DNA of 64,000 nucleotides from Ruegeria_B marisflavi (GTDB taxonomy: Bacteria > Pseudomonadota > Alphaproteobacteria > Rhodobacterales > Rhodobacteraceae): positions 62,001 through 126,000 of the forward strand of contig NZ_JAOVQN010000007.1 of NCBI RefSeq assembly GCF_025673445.1. Reading direction: 5' to 3'. Under the pieces are notes generated by a model. It saw only the letters and a program-made list of their open reading frames with translations, was not told where the DNA came from and did not search any database. This document shows, in pieces, positions 37,638 to 45,913 of the stretch. A program made the position numbers and the translations under genes. How positions within the stretch are numbered: the stretch's first letter is position 1; the number at the start of each line of letters is the position of its first letter.

Positions 37638-38534
37638 ATGTTTCAGCTTTACGCCGCAATCTGGCGGGTCAGCGCGCGCCGTCAGGTGGTGTTGATCATA
37701 CTCTCCCTGGCGATCGCCGCTCTGGCCGCCGCCCCGCTGGAGTTTCAACGGGACATCGTCAACCACCTGACCGAGGCCTCGCTCGACACCGGCCAACTGT
37801 TCGTGCTCGGCGCCGGGATGGGCGCCGTGATCCTGCTCAGCCTGCTGCTCAAATTCCTGATGGGGTTTCTGTCGGGCACGCTGGGAGAGCATGTCATCCG
37901 CCTGATCCGCAGACGGCTGGTTGAACGCGCCTCTGCGCAAAGCAACGATCTGAGTCAGGGCACCCTGACCGCCGCAGTTACCGCCGAGGCGGAAGAGCTG
38001 GGTAAATTCGCTGGCGGGGCGTTCTCCGACCCGGTGGTGCAGATCGGCACACTGATCAGCGTGATCGGCTATATCTCCTCTACCCAGCCGGGATTGGGAT
38101 TGATCGCGGCGGGCATGATCCTGCCGCAGATCGCCATCGTCCTGCTGTCGCAACGGAAGGTGAACCGCTATGTCGCCCTGCGCGTGAAACTGCTGCGGGC
38201 CGCAAGCGAGCAATTGAGCAGGCAGGACATCACCGACGAAATTGCCGGGATCGAGGCCAAGTTCGACGAGATCTATGACACCCGGCGCAACATGTTCCTG
38301 TGGAAACTGTCGACCAAGTTCGTGCTCAGCGCCATCAATGGCGCGGGCACGGTCGCGGTGCTGATGCTTGGCGGCTGGCTGGTTCTACATGGTCGTACGG
38401 ATGTGGGAACCGTGGTTGCCGCGGTCAGCGGGTTGGGCCGTATTCAGGGGCCTACCGCCTTTCTGATCGCATTCTACCGCCAGGTCAGCGCCAACAGAAT
38501 CAAGTTCGAATTACTGCGCGACCTGATCCGGTGA
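37638..38534 (+). CDS. Stand-alone ABC transporter-type transmembrane domain protein
   Basis: A 298-residue membrane protein with about five or six helices and family features of the ABC exporter transmembrane domain (LGEHVIRLIRRRLVERASAQ, RDITDEIAGIEAKF-like coupling helix). No Walker A or signature ATPase motif follows, and no ATPase gene is adjacent. It is therefore a transmembrane half-unit without its own nucleotide-binding domain; it could pair with a separate ATPase or have another role. Confidence 0.7.
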   Translation: MFQLYAAIWRVSARRQVVLIILSLAIAALAAAPLEFQRDIVNHLTEASLDTGQLFVLGAGMGAVILLSLLLKFLMGFLSGTLGEHVIRLIRRRLVERASAQSNDLSQGTLTAAVTAEAEELGKFAGGAFSDPVVQIGTLISVIGYISSTQPGLGLIAAGMILPQIAIVLLSQRKVNRYVALRVKLLRAASEQLSRQDITDEIAGIEAKFDEIYDTRRNMFLWKLSTKFVLSAINGAGTVAVLMLGGWLVLHGRTDVGTVVAAVSGLGRIQGPTAFLIAFYRQVSANRIKFELLRDLIR

Positions 38535-38564
38535 GGTCCCGTAAGGGCCGCAGGGAAGATGAAA

Positions 38565-38591
38565 CGAAAAAGGCCGCCCATCGGGCGGCCT
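38565..38591 (-). terminator. Terminator of efp
   Basis: On the minus strand a 9-bp stem (AGGCCGCCC at 38571-38579 with GGGCGGCCT at 38583-38591) is followed by TTTTTCG, a strong intrinsic terminator. It may also terminate the ABC-like gene on the plus strand. Confidence 0.88.
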
Positions 38592-38603
38592 TGTGACGCA
38601 ACG

Positions 38604-39167
38604 TTATGCGCGTTCGGAGTACTCCATGGTCTCGGTATTCACGACGATCATTTCGTCCTGCCCGATAAACGGGGGCACCATCACCTTGACGCCATTGTCC
38701 AGCAATGCGGGCTTGAAGGAGTTGGCCGCGGTCTGGCCTTTGACCACCGGCTCGGTCTCGACGATTTTGCAGGTCACCTTCTGCGGCAGCGTCGCATTCA
38801 GAGCCTCGCTCTCGTGAAACTCGACCAGGATGGTCATGCCATCCTGAAGGAAGGGCCGGCGCTCTCCCAATAGTTCGGCGGGCAGTTCGATCTGTTCATA
38901 GGTTTCGGCATCCATGAACACCAGCATCCCATCGGATTCATACAGGAATTGCTGGTCTTTCTGCTCCAGACGCACACGCTCGACCTTGTCGGCAGAGCGG
39001 AACCGTTCGTTCAGCTTTGACCCGTTACGCAGGTTGCGCAGTTCGACCTGAGCAAAGGCCCCGCCTTTGCCGGGCTTCACATGGTCGACCTTCACAGCCG
39101 CCCACAGCCCGCCATTGTGCTCCAGAACATTGCCGGGGCGGATTTCGTTTCCGTTGATCTTGGGCAT
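38604..39167 (-). CDS. efp: Elongation factor P
   Basis: A 187-residue EF-P that rescues ribosomes stalled on polyproline. The modification loop HVKPGKGGAF carries the lysine (about 34) that can be beta-lysylated by EpmA/EpmB in some bacteria. The C-terminal OB domains end FIGQDEMIVVNTETMEYSER. A terminator lies directly downstream. Confidence 0.96.
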   Translation of the reverse strand: MPKINGNEIRPGNVLEHNGGLWAAVKVDHVKPGKGGAFAQVELRNLRNGSKLNERFRSADKVERVRLEQKDQQFLYESDGMLVFMDAETYEQIELPAELLGERRPFLQDGMTILVEFHESEALNATLPQKVTCKIVETEPVVKGQTAANSFKPALLDNGVKVMVPPFIGQDEMIVVNTETMEYSERA

Positions 39168-39386
39168 GACATATTTCCTTCACACGACGGTTGATGCACC
39201 CATTTGCGCCCCTATATCTGGCGGGACGATCCCTGGCAAGACAACGAAACCTAGTGCTGCAATCGCAGCAGTTATGCAAAACATGCAACTCATCTATGCA
39301 TTAATGGGGTACCCGAATCGAGTCCAATCGGTCATAAGCAACGCTACGCCGAAAATTGCAAGAGCAAGAACAACAAGGAAGACGAG
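39168..39386. promoter_or_regulatory. Divergent regulatory region between efp and the 105-residue protein gene
   Basis: This 219-base gap is AT-richer than its surroundings and must hold divergent promoters. It contains a perfect palindrome TGCTGCAATCGCAGCA with a short centre (about 39253-39268) and the sequence ATGCAAAACATGCAACTC soon after. No named operator is recognised. Confidence 0.4.
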
Positions 39387-39704
39387 ATGAAAGATTTCGT
39401 TGACGGCACCGCCTACAACAACGAGCAAGGCAACCGTGCTAGAAAACTGTTTGCGGCCGTTGTGTTGGCCGCGCTGGATGATGCCATCGCCGACGACAAG
39501 AAGTACGGTAATGGCCCCGAACAGATCGCCCGTTGGGCCCGCTCGCGTGATGGGCGCGAGGTGCTGAGCTGTGCCGGTATCGACCCGAACGAACGCGTCG
39601 TGCGCGGGTTGATGGAATTCGTGGGACGTGGGGTCCGTACCTCTGTCGCGCTGTCGCGCGAAGAGAGCGAGCGCCGCAACGCCGCACAGGCCGAAGCCGC
39701 CTGA
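39387..39704 (+). CDS. Conserved 105-residue protein (DUF6280-like)
   Basis: Begins MKDFVDGTAYNNEQGNRARK and is predicted soluble and helical. I associate it with a protein that is nearly invariant in Rhodobacteraceae (DUF6280), from memory. High conservation suggests a core role, but none is known. AAGGA precedes the ATG, and a strong terminator follows. Confidence 0.8.
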   Translation: MKDFVDGTAYNNEQGNRARKLFAAVVLAALDDAIADDKKYGNGPEQIARWARSRDGREVLSCAGIDPNERVVRGLMEFVGRGVRTSVALSREESERRNAAQAEAA

Positions 39705-39728
39705 CACATCAAGGCTGTCGACAAAAGG

Positions 39729-39756
39729 CGCGCTCCGTTCGGGGAGCGCGTTTTTC
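39729..39756 (+). terminator. Terminator of the 105-residue protein gene
   Basis: CGCGCTCC (39729-39736) pairs with GGAGCGCG (39743-39750) over a 6-base loop and is followed by TTTTTCG. Confidence 0.88.
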
Positions 39757-39860
39757 GTTGGTTCGGGGCATGACGGCAACCGGACACCGAATGCCGCAGG
39801 GGGACTGGTCACGGCACCGGATTTCGGATCATCTTCCAGCGACGGACAACGGGAGCACGC

Positions 39861-41318
39861 ATGGTTCGCGCGATCATGATTCAGGGAACCGGCAGCAACG
39901 TCGGCAAGTCGATGCTGGTCGCGGGCATGGCGCGGGCTTTTGTTCGGCGGGGGCTGCGCGTGGCGCCCTTCAAGCCGCAGAACATGTCGAACAACGCCGC
40001 CGCCACCGAGGACGGCGGAGAGATCGGCCGCGCCCAGGCACTGCAAGCGCGGGCGGCGCGACGGATCCCGCATACCGACATGAACCCGATCCTACTGAAG
40101 CCTGAAACTGACACAGGCGCGCAGATCATCGTACAGGGCAAGCGGGCCGGCACGATGCGCGCGGGCGACTACCGCAAGAACAAGGCGCATCTGCTGGAGA
40201 AGGCTCTGGAAAGCTTCGGCAGGCTGTGCGGCGACTCTGACCTAGTGCTGGTCGAAGGCGCGGGCAGCCCAGCGGAAACCAACCTGCGGGCGGGCGACAT
40301 AGCCAATATGGGGTTTGCCTGCGCCGCTGGTGTGCCTGTGGTCCTGGTTGGCGATATTCATCGCGGCGGGGTGATTGCCCAGATCGTGGGCACCAAAGCG
40401 GTCCTGGAACCTGGTGATCTGGCACAGATCCGCGCCTTTGCCGTCAATCGCTTCAAGGGCGACATCTCCCTCTTCGACGAGGGCCGCGATGATATCTCCC
40501 GTCGCACCGGTTGGCCCTGCCTGGGCGTGGTTCCGTGGTTTCACGATGCCTGGCGCCTGCCGGCCGAGGATATGATGGATATCCGCTCCAGCGCGGGCGG
40601 CACCTTCAAGGTGGCGGTGCCGCAGTTGGAACGCATGGCGAATTTCGACGACCTGGATCCGCTGTCCGCCGAACCCGGCGTGACGGTCGAAATCATCCCG
40701 GCGGGCCGCCCCCTGCCCGGCGATGCCGATCTGGTTCTGCTGCCCGGCAGCAAGTCCACCATCGGCGATCTCGCCTTCTTCCGCGCCCAAGGCTGGGACA
40801 TCGACCTCTACGCCCATGTGCGGCGCGGCGGCCATGTGCTGGGGCTTTGCGGTGGATATCAGATGCTGGGACACGGCATCGACGACCCCGAAGGAATCGA
40901 GGGGCGCCCGGGCAAGGTCGACGGTCTTGGCCTGCTGGATGTCGACACCGTCATGACCAGCGACAAACAGGTCACCCTGCGCCATGCTACTGCCGTTCCC
41001 GGCGGCGAGCCGGTGACCGGATACGAGATCCATATCGGCCGGACCTCGGGCCCCGACTGCGCGCGCGCATGGCTGGAGATCGACGGGCGCCCAGAAGGCG
41101 CCGCATCCGCCGACGGGCGGATTCGGGGCAGCTATCTGCACGGGGTATTCACCTCGGACCCGTTCCGCGCACGCTATCTGGCCGAATTCGGGCAGGAAGC
41201 GCTGGTCGGATACGAAGACGGTGTCGAGCAGGTACTGGACGCGCTGGCAGAGCATATCGAGGCCCATCTGGACCTCGACCTGTTGCTTGAGCTTTCGGAA
41301 ACGCCGCGAGGGGCCTGA
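39861..41318 (+). CDS. cobQ: Cobyric acid synthase
   Basis: A 485-residue ATP- and glutamine-dependent amidase that amidates positions b, d, e and g of adenosylcobyrinic a,c-diamide. Features are the N-terminal GTGSNVGKSMLVAGMARAF P-loop, FKPQNMSNNAA, and a C-terminal glutaminase domain with the cysteine in LGLCGGYQMLG. GGGAG precedes the ATG. No cobalamin riboswitch is visible in the short upstream gap. No other cob genes are adjacent. Confidence 0.95.
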   Translation: MVRAIMIQGTGSNVGKSMLVAGMARAFVRRGLRVAPFKPQNMSNNAAATEDGGEIGRAQALQARAARRIPHTDMNPILLKPETDTGAQIIVQGKRAGTMRAGDYRKNKAHLLEKALESFGRLCGDSDLVLVEGAGSPAETNLRAGDIANMGFACAAGVPVVLVGDIHRGGVIAQIVGTKAVLEPGDLAQIRAFAVNRFKGDISLFDEGRDDISRRTGWPCLGVVPWFHDAWRLPAEDMMDIRSSAGGTFKVAVPQLERMANFDDLDPLSAEPGVTVEIIPAGRPLPGDADLVLLPGSKSTIGDLAFFRAQGWDIDLYAHVRRGGHVLGLCGGYQMLGHGIDDPEGIEGRPGKVDGLGLLDVDTVMTSDKQVTLRHATAVPGGEPVTGYEIHIGRTSGPDCARAWLEIDGRPEGAASADGRIRGSYLHGVFTSDPFRARYLAEFGQEALVGYEDGVEQVLDALAEHIEAHLDLDLLLELSETPRGA

Positions 41319-42302
41319 TCACTCGAATTCTTGTGCTGTCAGCGCGCGATGGATCTCGCGGCGCACCAGCTTGCGCACATTGCGGGTAATTCTCTCCCCC
41401 AATGCACCCTGAAGCTCTTCGCGCACGATGTCCGCAACAAGCTCCCGCAAACTCTCTTCATCCAGATAGCCTTCTTCCGGCGACAGAATGGACCGCTCGT
41501 CTTCAAGCTCATCATAATCCGAGGCTTCGTCAGCATCGAGTTCGATCGAATCGTCAGCAACATCGACCGGGATCTCCTCGGCCGTGCTTTCGTCGACCGT
41601 GCCTTCGTCGCTAGCCGGGGACAAATGGTCTTGCCATTCCATTGCATCGACCCGTGTCCCGGAATAGGCGTCCGGGCTCAACCCATCAGGCTCCCAATTG
41701 TCGTCCGTTTGGGCGATGACAGCCTCCAGCACCTCGATCCGCGCGCTCAGGGGCTCTTCGCTGGCCAGCACCAACTCGGCATCCGGCGCATCCGGTTCAT
41801 GAAGTGCTTCCGGCTCGGGGAAACCTTCCTCTGCCACCGCATGATCCGCCTGGATGATTGGTTCGCCCGCGGCCTGTGCCGCCGAAAAAAGCGTTGCATC
41901 TGGATCATTCCAAGGCGCGGACGCATCAACTGTCTCGCCCTCGCTCGCTGCTTCAGGCTCCTGTACCAGTTTATCGGCAGCACTGTTAGATTCTACCAGT
42001 TCATCCGAGGCTGTATCGACCTCTACAAATTCATCCGCGGGGGCATCTGCCTGGAGCAACTCATCGGCGGAGGGATCGACCTTTACTGGTTCATCGGTGG
42101 CAGTATTCGCCAGTGCTTGCTTGTCGGCGCGGGCATCAGCCTCGGCCCGGTCAGCAACACGCAAAGCTGGAGTCAGCACCAGCTTTCCCGGCCGTACCGC
42201 AGGCCCTTTAGGGCGCGCCTCGAAACGGCCCTCTTCGCTTACCAATCTTCGGATCGAGGATAGGACATCCTCAATCTCTACGGACTTTGCAGGGTCAGAC
42301 AT
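41319..42302 (-). CDS. Acidic low-complexity protein with PopZ-like (DUF2497) ends
   Basis: A 327-residue protein. The N-terminus (VEIEDVLSSIRRLVSEE) and C-terminal 45 residues (LRELVADIVREELQGALGE, ending VRREIHRAL) resemble the conserved ends of PopZ/DUF2497 pole-organising proteins. The centre (about 55-265) is acidic, disordered and rich in Ala, Asp, Glu and Val, with irregular repeats of the pattern ADELVEVD. The resemblance is by eye and is an inference. It lies upstream of tolC on the same strand order and ends against cobQ. Confidence 0.6.
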   Translation of the reverse strand: MSDPAKSVEIEDVLSSIRRLVSEEGRFEARPKGPAVRPGKLVLTPALRVADRAEADARADKQALANTATDEPVKVDPSADELLQADAPADEFVEVDTASDELVESNSAADKLVQEPEAASEGETVDASAPWNDPDATLFSAAQAAGEPIIQADHAVAEEGFPEPEALHEPDAPDAELVLASEEPLSARIEVLEAVIAQTDDNWEPDGLSPDAYSGTRVDAMEWQDHLSPASDEGTVDESTAEEIPVDVADDSIELDADEASDYDELEDERSILSPEEGYLDEESLRELVADIVREELQGALGERITRNVRKLVRREIHRALTAQEFE

Positions 42303-42377
42303 TTGTTGTTACCACTCTTGGCCTCGTCAAGGAGTGTAACGAATATCCGCTGATCCGACAACAGATGACACGAATTG

Positions 42378-43796
42378 TCACTTCTTGCCGAGCGCTTCCA
42401 GAACACGATCCAGATCCCGACTCTGCTTCGAGATCGCAGACGGAGCACTCTTCACTAGGTTGTAGTAAAGTGTAGGGTCATAGATTTGCACAGCCAACCC
42501 CAGCCGTTCAGCTGTCAACAGGCCCTGCGCAACTAAAAGTTGATAAGCTGCCAGAGAGCGCTCAGTGCGTGCGGTAACCTGGGACAGTTTCGCATCCAGC
42601 AGATCCTGTTCAGCGGTCAACACATCCAATGTCGTCCGCGCGCCCAAGGTCGCTTCTTCACGGATGCCATCAAAGGCCACCTGCGCGGCACGTACCCGCT
42701 CGTCGGACGCGCTCAGGCTGGCGTTGGCCGTCTGAAAACGTACGTAGGCATCGCTGACGTCTTGGGTCACATCCCTTTGCACATTCAACAGGTTAGCGCG
42801 CGACGCGTCTCTCTGTGCCATTGCTCGGCGCACTTGCGACATCAGGCGGCCACCAGAGTAGACCGGTTGCGAATAAATGATGCGCGCCGCCGCCGTATCC
42901 GCGAAATCAGATCCGCCAAAATCGTCGGTCATGCCGATCTCGGCATTGAAGCGGACCGTCGGTCCAAGCGCTGCGTTCTGCCGGTCAACAGCAAGGTCCA
43001 GTGCGCGCACCTGGTGCTGTGCCGACAAGAGCGACGGATGATTGCGCTGCGCCAAAGCAGCGGCATCTGCCTCAGACCGTGGCAGACCTGGAAGCGACGG
43101 CTGCCCGGTGGTGCGGCCCGGGTGGTGACCGACCGCATTGATGTACTCCGCGTGCGCTGTGGTCAGCGCCCCGTTGGCGTCGGCCAGGTTTGCCCTTGCG
43201 TTCGCCAGCCGGGATTCAGACAGAGCGACGTCGGTACGGGTCACCTCGCCCACTTCAAATCGATCTTGCGAGGCGCGTAGCTCTTCACCCAGCAAGTTCA
43301 CGTTGTTCTGGCGGATCGAAACGGTCTCTTCCTGCAACAGCACGTTCAGATACGCGGTAACTGCACGAAAAAGCACCTGCTGTTCTACCTGAAGCAATGC
43401 CTGACGTGTCGAGAGCACGGTTTCCTGCGCCGCGTGTTTTCCCAGGACCGAAGCACCGCCATCATAAATGAGTTGGGTCAGCTCAAGCCCTGTAAAAAAC
43501 GTGTCGGGATGGCTCGTGGAAGACACAAGAGCATTGCCGGACTTGGTGTAACTGCTTTGGATCCGCGCGGTCCAATCGATGATCGGACGCAGCGTGGAAA
43601 GAGCAATAGCTACATCTTCGTCTGCAGCCCGTAGCAAGGCGCGGTTCTGTTCAAGCAGACCGCTTGTATTGTATGCGCCAATCAAGGCGTCCGCGATATT
43701 GTCCGCCACAGCGCTCCGCGGACCCAGGGCCAGTACGGCGACACTCGCGGCAAACGCCGCCATTCTCGCCACGCGTCCCGAAACCAGTCTCAGCAT
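42378..43796 (-). CDS. tolC: TolC-family outer-membrane efflux/secretion protein
   Basis: A 472-residue outer-membrane factor. A signal peptide (about 1-33, ending SAVADN) precedes two repeats of helices and strands (NIADALIGAYNTSGLLEQNR; VALSESRLANARANLADANG; TTLDVLTAEQDLLDAKLSQV). It forms the exit duct for type I secretion or RND efflux; partners are not in the window. I chose the ATG at 43796, preceded by GGAGG; upstream in-frame residues look non-coding. Confidence 0.92.
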   Translation of the reverse strand: MLRLVSGRVARMAAFAASVAVLALGPRSAVADNIADALIGAYNTSGLLEQNRALLRAADEDVAIALSTLRPIIDWTARIQSSYTKSGNALVSSTSHPDTFFTGLELTQLIYDGGASVLGKHAAQETVLSTRQALLQVEQQVLFRAVTAYLNVLLQEETVSIRQNNVNLLGEELRASQDRFEVGEVTRTDVALSESRLANARANLADANGALTTAHAEYINAVGHHPGRTTGQPSLPGLPRSEADAAALAQRNHPSLLSAQHQVRALDLAVDRQNAALGPTVRFNAEIGMTDDFGGSDFADTAAARIIYSQPVYSGGRLMSQVRRAMAQRDASRANLLNVQRDVTQDVSDAYVRFQTANASLSASDERVRAAQVAFDGIREEATLGARTTLDVLTAEQDLLDAKLSQVTARTERSLAAYQLLVAQGLLTAERLGLAVQIYDPTLYYNLVKSAPSAISKQSRDLDRVLEALGKK

Positions 43797-43891
43797 TGCC
43801 CTGCCTCCCTCGTTACTTCGTTTTTGCCTGCGCTGAGAATGCCTGTGTCCCGGCAAAAAAGGCAAGGACCCACGTCGTCTCAGGTATTGTA

Positions 43892-44545
43892 TTAAAGCGC
43901 GAATTCCGGGACCTGCTCGAACCCTGGCAGCACCGGCGCCGTCGCATTGAACACAAACCGCCAGGACACCTGAGCGCCGGCCTTTCGGCCCAGGCGCACC
44001 ACACCCACAGCACCCTCGATGAACACCGCGACGATCCGACCGCCATCCTTGAGTTGATCGAGCAATGCCCGCGGTATGATTTCCACCCCGCCTTGAATCA
44101 GTATCACGTCATAGGGCCCATGCTCGGCCGCACCCTCGGCCAGAGGCCCCGAGTGAACAATGGCATTGTCGGCGCCTGCATCCATGAGCTGCGTTTGCGC
44201 CTCTTCCGCCATTGCTTCGTCTGCTTCGACTGCGACCACAAGTTCCGCCATCCGCGCCGCAACCGCCGAGGAATACCCGAGCCCGGCCGCGATATCGAGC
44301 ACCATCTCGTTGCTCGCGATATTCGCCGCATCCAGCATTTTGGCCAGCGTGCGCGGCTCCAACTGATACCGCCCCTCTCCAAGGTCAACCATGACATCCG
44401 CATAGGCGGCTTCTCGCTGCGCATCCGGCACAAAGTTCTCGCGTTGAACCGTCAGCATCGCCTGAATGATCGGAAACTTGGTGACATCCGAAGGGCGGAC
44501 CTGGGTATCAACCATCATGCGGCGGCGATTGGCGAATTCGGTCAT
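43892..44545 (-). CDS. Protein-L-isoaspartate O-methyltransferase-like protein
   Basis: A 217-residue SAM-dependent methyltransferase of the PCMT fold. The SAM-binding motif I is LDIAAGLGYSSAVAARM. The N-terminal MVDTQVRPSDVTKF is typical of the alphaproteobacterial branch that commonly precedes tolC. The PCMT active-site region (usually containing SxP) is not obvious, so methylation of isoaspartate is not assured. I chose the ATG at 44545; earlier residues run through a GC-rich stretch. It lies 95 bases upstream of tolC. Confidence 0.85.
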   Translation of the reverse strand: MTEFANRRRMMVDTQVRPSDVTKFPIIQAMLTVQRENFVPDAQREAAYADVMVDLGEGRYQLEPRTLAKMLDAANIASNEMVLDIAAGLGYSSAVAARMAELVVAVEADEAMAEEAQTQLMDAGADNAIVHSGPLAEGAAEHGPYDVILIQGGVEIIPRALLDQLKDGGRIVAVFIEGAVGVVRLGRKAGAQVSWRFVFNATAPVLPGFEQVPEFAL

Positions 44546-44751
44546 TTTGCAGCTCACTAGCAGATTACTTACCCGGCTTTTGCCACAATGGCAGGCCAGC
44601 GGCAACGTCCCATTGCCCAAAAGACCGCGGCACCGCGGCGCGGCCCGCCCGCGAATTTGGCGCGAATTCTGCGATTGCCATCTGGACGGCAATCCGGAAA
44701 GCTGGTAGAACCCGCCTCACACCACCTCAAGTAATTGATTTTACTTACAAA

Positions 44752-44825
44752 GGCGAGTTGGCGGAGTGGTGACGCAGCGGATTGCAAATCCGTGTACACC
44801 GGTTCGATTCCGGTACTCGCCTCCA
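44752..44825 (+). tRNA. tRNA-Cys (anticodon GCA)
   Basis: A 74-base cloverleaf with encoded CCA. The acceptor stem is GGCGAGT (44752-44758) with ACTCGCC (44815-44821), followed by the discriminator T and CCA. The anticodon loop is TTGCAAA with anticodon GCA, and the T-loop region is GGTTCGATTCC. It lies between the PCMT-like gene and the sulfur cluster and could be an integration site. Confidence 0.95.
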
Positions 44826-44875
44826 CATCATATCAATGACTTAGACATATCGACCTAGGTGAGCTTTCTCCCGTT

Positions 44876-44904
44876 AAAGCGGTTTCAACAAATCCGCTTT
44901 GTTC
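44876..44904 (+). terminator. Hairpin downstream of tRNA-Cys
   Basis: AAAGCGG (44876-44882) pairs with CCGCTTT (44894-44900) over an 11-base loop, followed by GTTC. A candidate tRNA terminator. The whole 317-base gap from 44826 to 45142 contains no gene that I can support; it holds this hairpin and the operator before dsrE2. Confidence 0.5.
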
Positions 44905-45088
44905 AATTCTCATTCCACCGTGAAGCCACGACCGACAGGCAGCCGCGTGTTTATCCGGAGAACAGGAGAGCAACGGAGAACGGATGCTCTTCGGCTTGGG
45001 TAGGCCCTCTGGTGCAAGGGCAGGGGCGAATTACTCATGTGGTTTTTTTCAGGATCGAATATCCAGCCCCTCACAACAAAACATATAC

Positions 45089-45104
45089 ATTCAGCTATGT
45101 GAAT
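45089..45104 (+). promoter_or_regulatory. SqrR/BigR-type operator ATTC-N8-GAAT
   Basis: ATTC (45089-45092), eight bases and GAAT (45101-45104) form a perfect match to the ATTC-N8-GAAT consensus bound by the persulfide-sensing ArsR-family repressor SqrR of Rhodobacter capsulatus. The longer palindrome CATTCA-GCTATG-TGAATG spans 45088-45105. It lies 39 bases before the dsrE2 start, as expected for an operator. The regulator gene is not in the window. Confidence 0.7.
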
Positions 45105-45142
45105 GATACTCTGTGTCTGGCAGCGGGATTAGGGAGGATCGC

Positions 45143-45646
45143 ATGCTCGACACACAGAATTTGGACAATGCGAAAAGCATGTCAATCATCGTCACTAAGG
45201 GGTCTCTGGACTGGGCCTATCCTCCGTTCATCCTGGGCACGACCGCCGCGGCCATGGATGTCGAGGTCACCATGTTCTTTACCTTCTATGGTCTTACTCT
45301 GCTGAAGAAAGATCTGAACCTGAAGTTCACCACGCTGGGCAACCCGGCGATGGAAATGCCGATGATGGGCATGCATATGCCTATGCCAAACATGATGGGT
45401 ATGGTCCCCGGCGTGGGCGCCGCGGCCGGCAAGATGATGAAGAACCTGATCAAAAAGAAAGGCGTCGCCTCGATCGAGGAACTGCGCGAGGCCGCGATCG
45501 AATCCGAGGTCAAGATGATCGGCTGCCAGATGACGCTCGATCTGTTCGAATATGACCGCAAGGACATGATCGACGAAATGGAGATCGGCGGGGCGGCGAC
45601 CTACATGGAAAAGGCGCTTCGCTCGGACATCAACCTGTTCATCTGA
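45143..45646 (+). CDS. dsrE2: DsrE2-type sulfur-transfer protein
   Basis: A 167-residue DsrE/DsrF-fold protein. IVTKGSLDWAYPPFILGTTA is the family core and the single cysteine is Cys128 (EVKMIGCQMTLDLF), the likely persulfide carrier. Residues about 70-90 are methionine-rich (MEMPMMGMHMPMPNMMGM). In sulfur oxidisers rhd-tusA-dsrE2 passes cytoplasmic sulfane sulfur to DsrEFH. Here it precedes tusA; no rhodanese gene is adjacent. AGGGAGGA precedes the ATG. Confidence 0.88.
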   Translation: MLDTQNLDNAKSMSIIVTKGSLDWAYPPFILGTTAAAMDVEVTMFFTFYGLTLLKKDLNLKFTTLGNPAMEMPMMGMHMPMPNMMGMVPGVGAAAGKMMKNLIKKKGVASIEELREAAIESEVKMIGCQMTLDLFEYDRKDMIDEMEIGGAATYMEKALRSDINLFI

Positions 45647-45677
45647 CAAAACTGCACTTCAAATGGGAGGAAATCAT

Positions 45678-45902
45678 TTGGCAGACCAGACACTTAATGC
45701 AGAAGGGCTGAACTGCCCCCTGCCGATCATCAAGGCAAAGAAGGCTCTGAAAGGCATGAGCGCCGGACAGATCCTGGAAGTGCGCGCGACCGATCCGGGA
45801 TCGGTTGCCGATTTTGCGGCCTTCTGCAAGCAGACCGGCAATAAACTGATGAGTTCCAGCAGCGAAGGCGACATCTATCGCTTCGAGATCAAACGCGCCT
45901 GA
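45678..45902 (+). CDS. tusA: TusA-family sulfur carrier
   Basis: A 74-residue SirA/TusA protein. The CPxP motif is NCPLPIIKAKKAL with active cysteine 13. The start is a TTG at 45678, supported by GGAGG 7 bases upstream; an ATG at 45663 would put the ribosome site inside the coding region. It receives sulfane sulfur and hands it on, likely with DsrE2, to DsrEFH. A strong terminator follows. Confidence 0.9.
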   Translation: MADQTLNAEGLNCPLPIIKAKKALKGMSAGQILEVRATDPGSVADFAAFCKQTGNKLMSSSSEGDIYRFEIKRA

Positions 45903-45913
45903 GAAAAACGCAA

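Noticed and set aside
39705..39860. Cobalamin riboswitch upstream of cobQ
   Set aside because: The gap is 156 bases, contains a terminator and shows no B12-box-like sequence that I can recognise.
44826..45142. A coding frame at 44859-45305
   Set aside because: It overlaps dsrE2 in another frame, has no ribosome site and no family resemblance.
45663..45677. ATG at 45663 as the tusA start
   Set aside because: It would place the GGAGG ribosome site inside the gene; the TTG at 45678 with 7-base spacing is better and the upstream residues are not in the TusA family.
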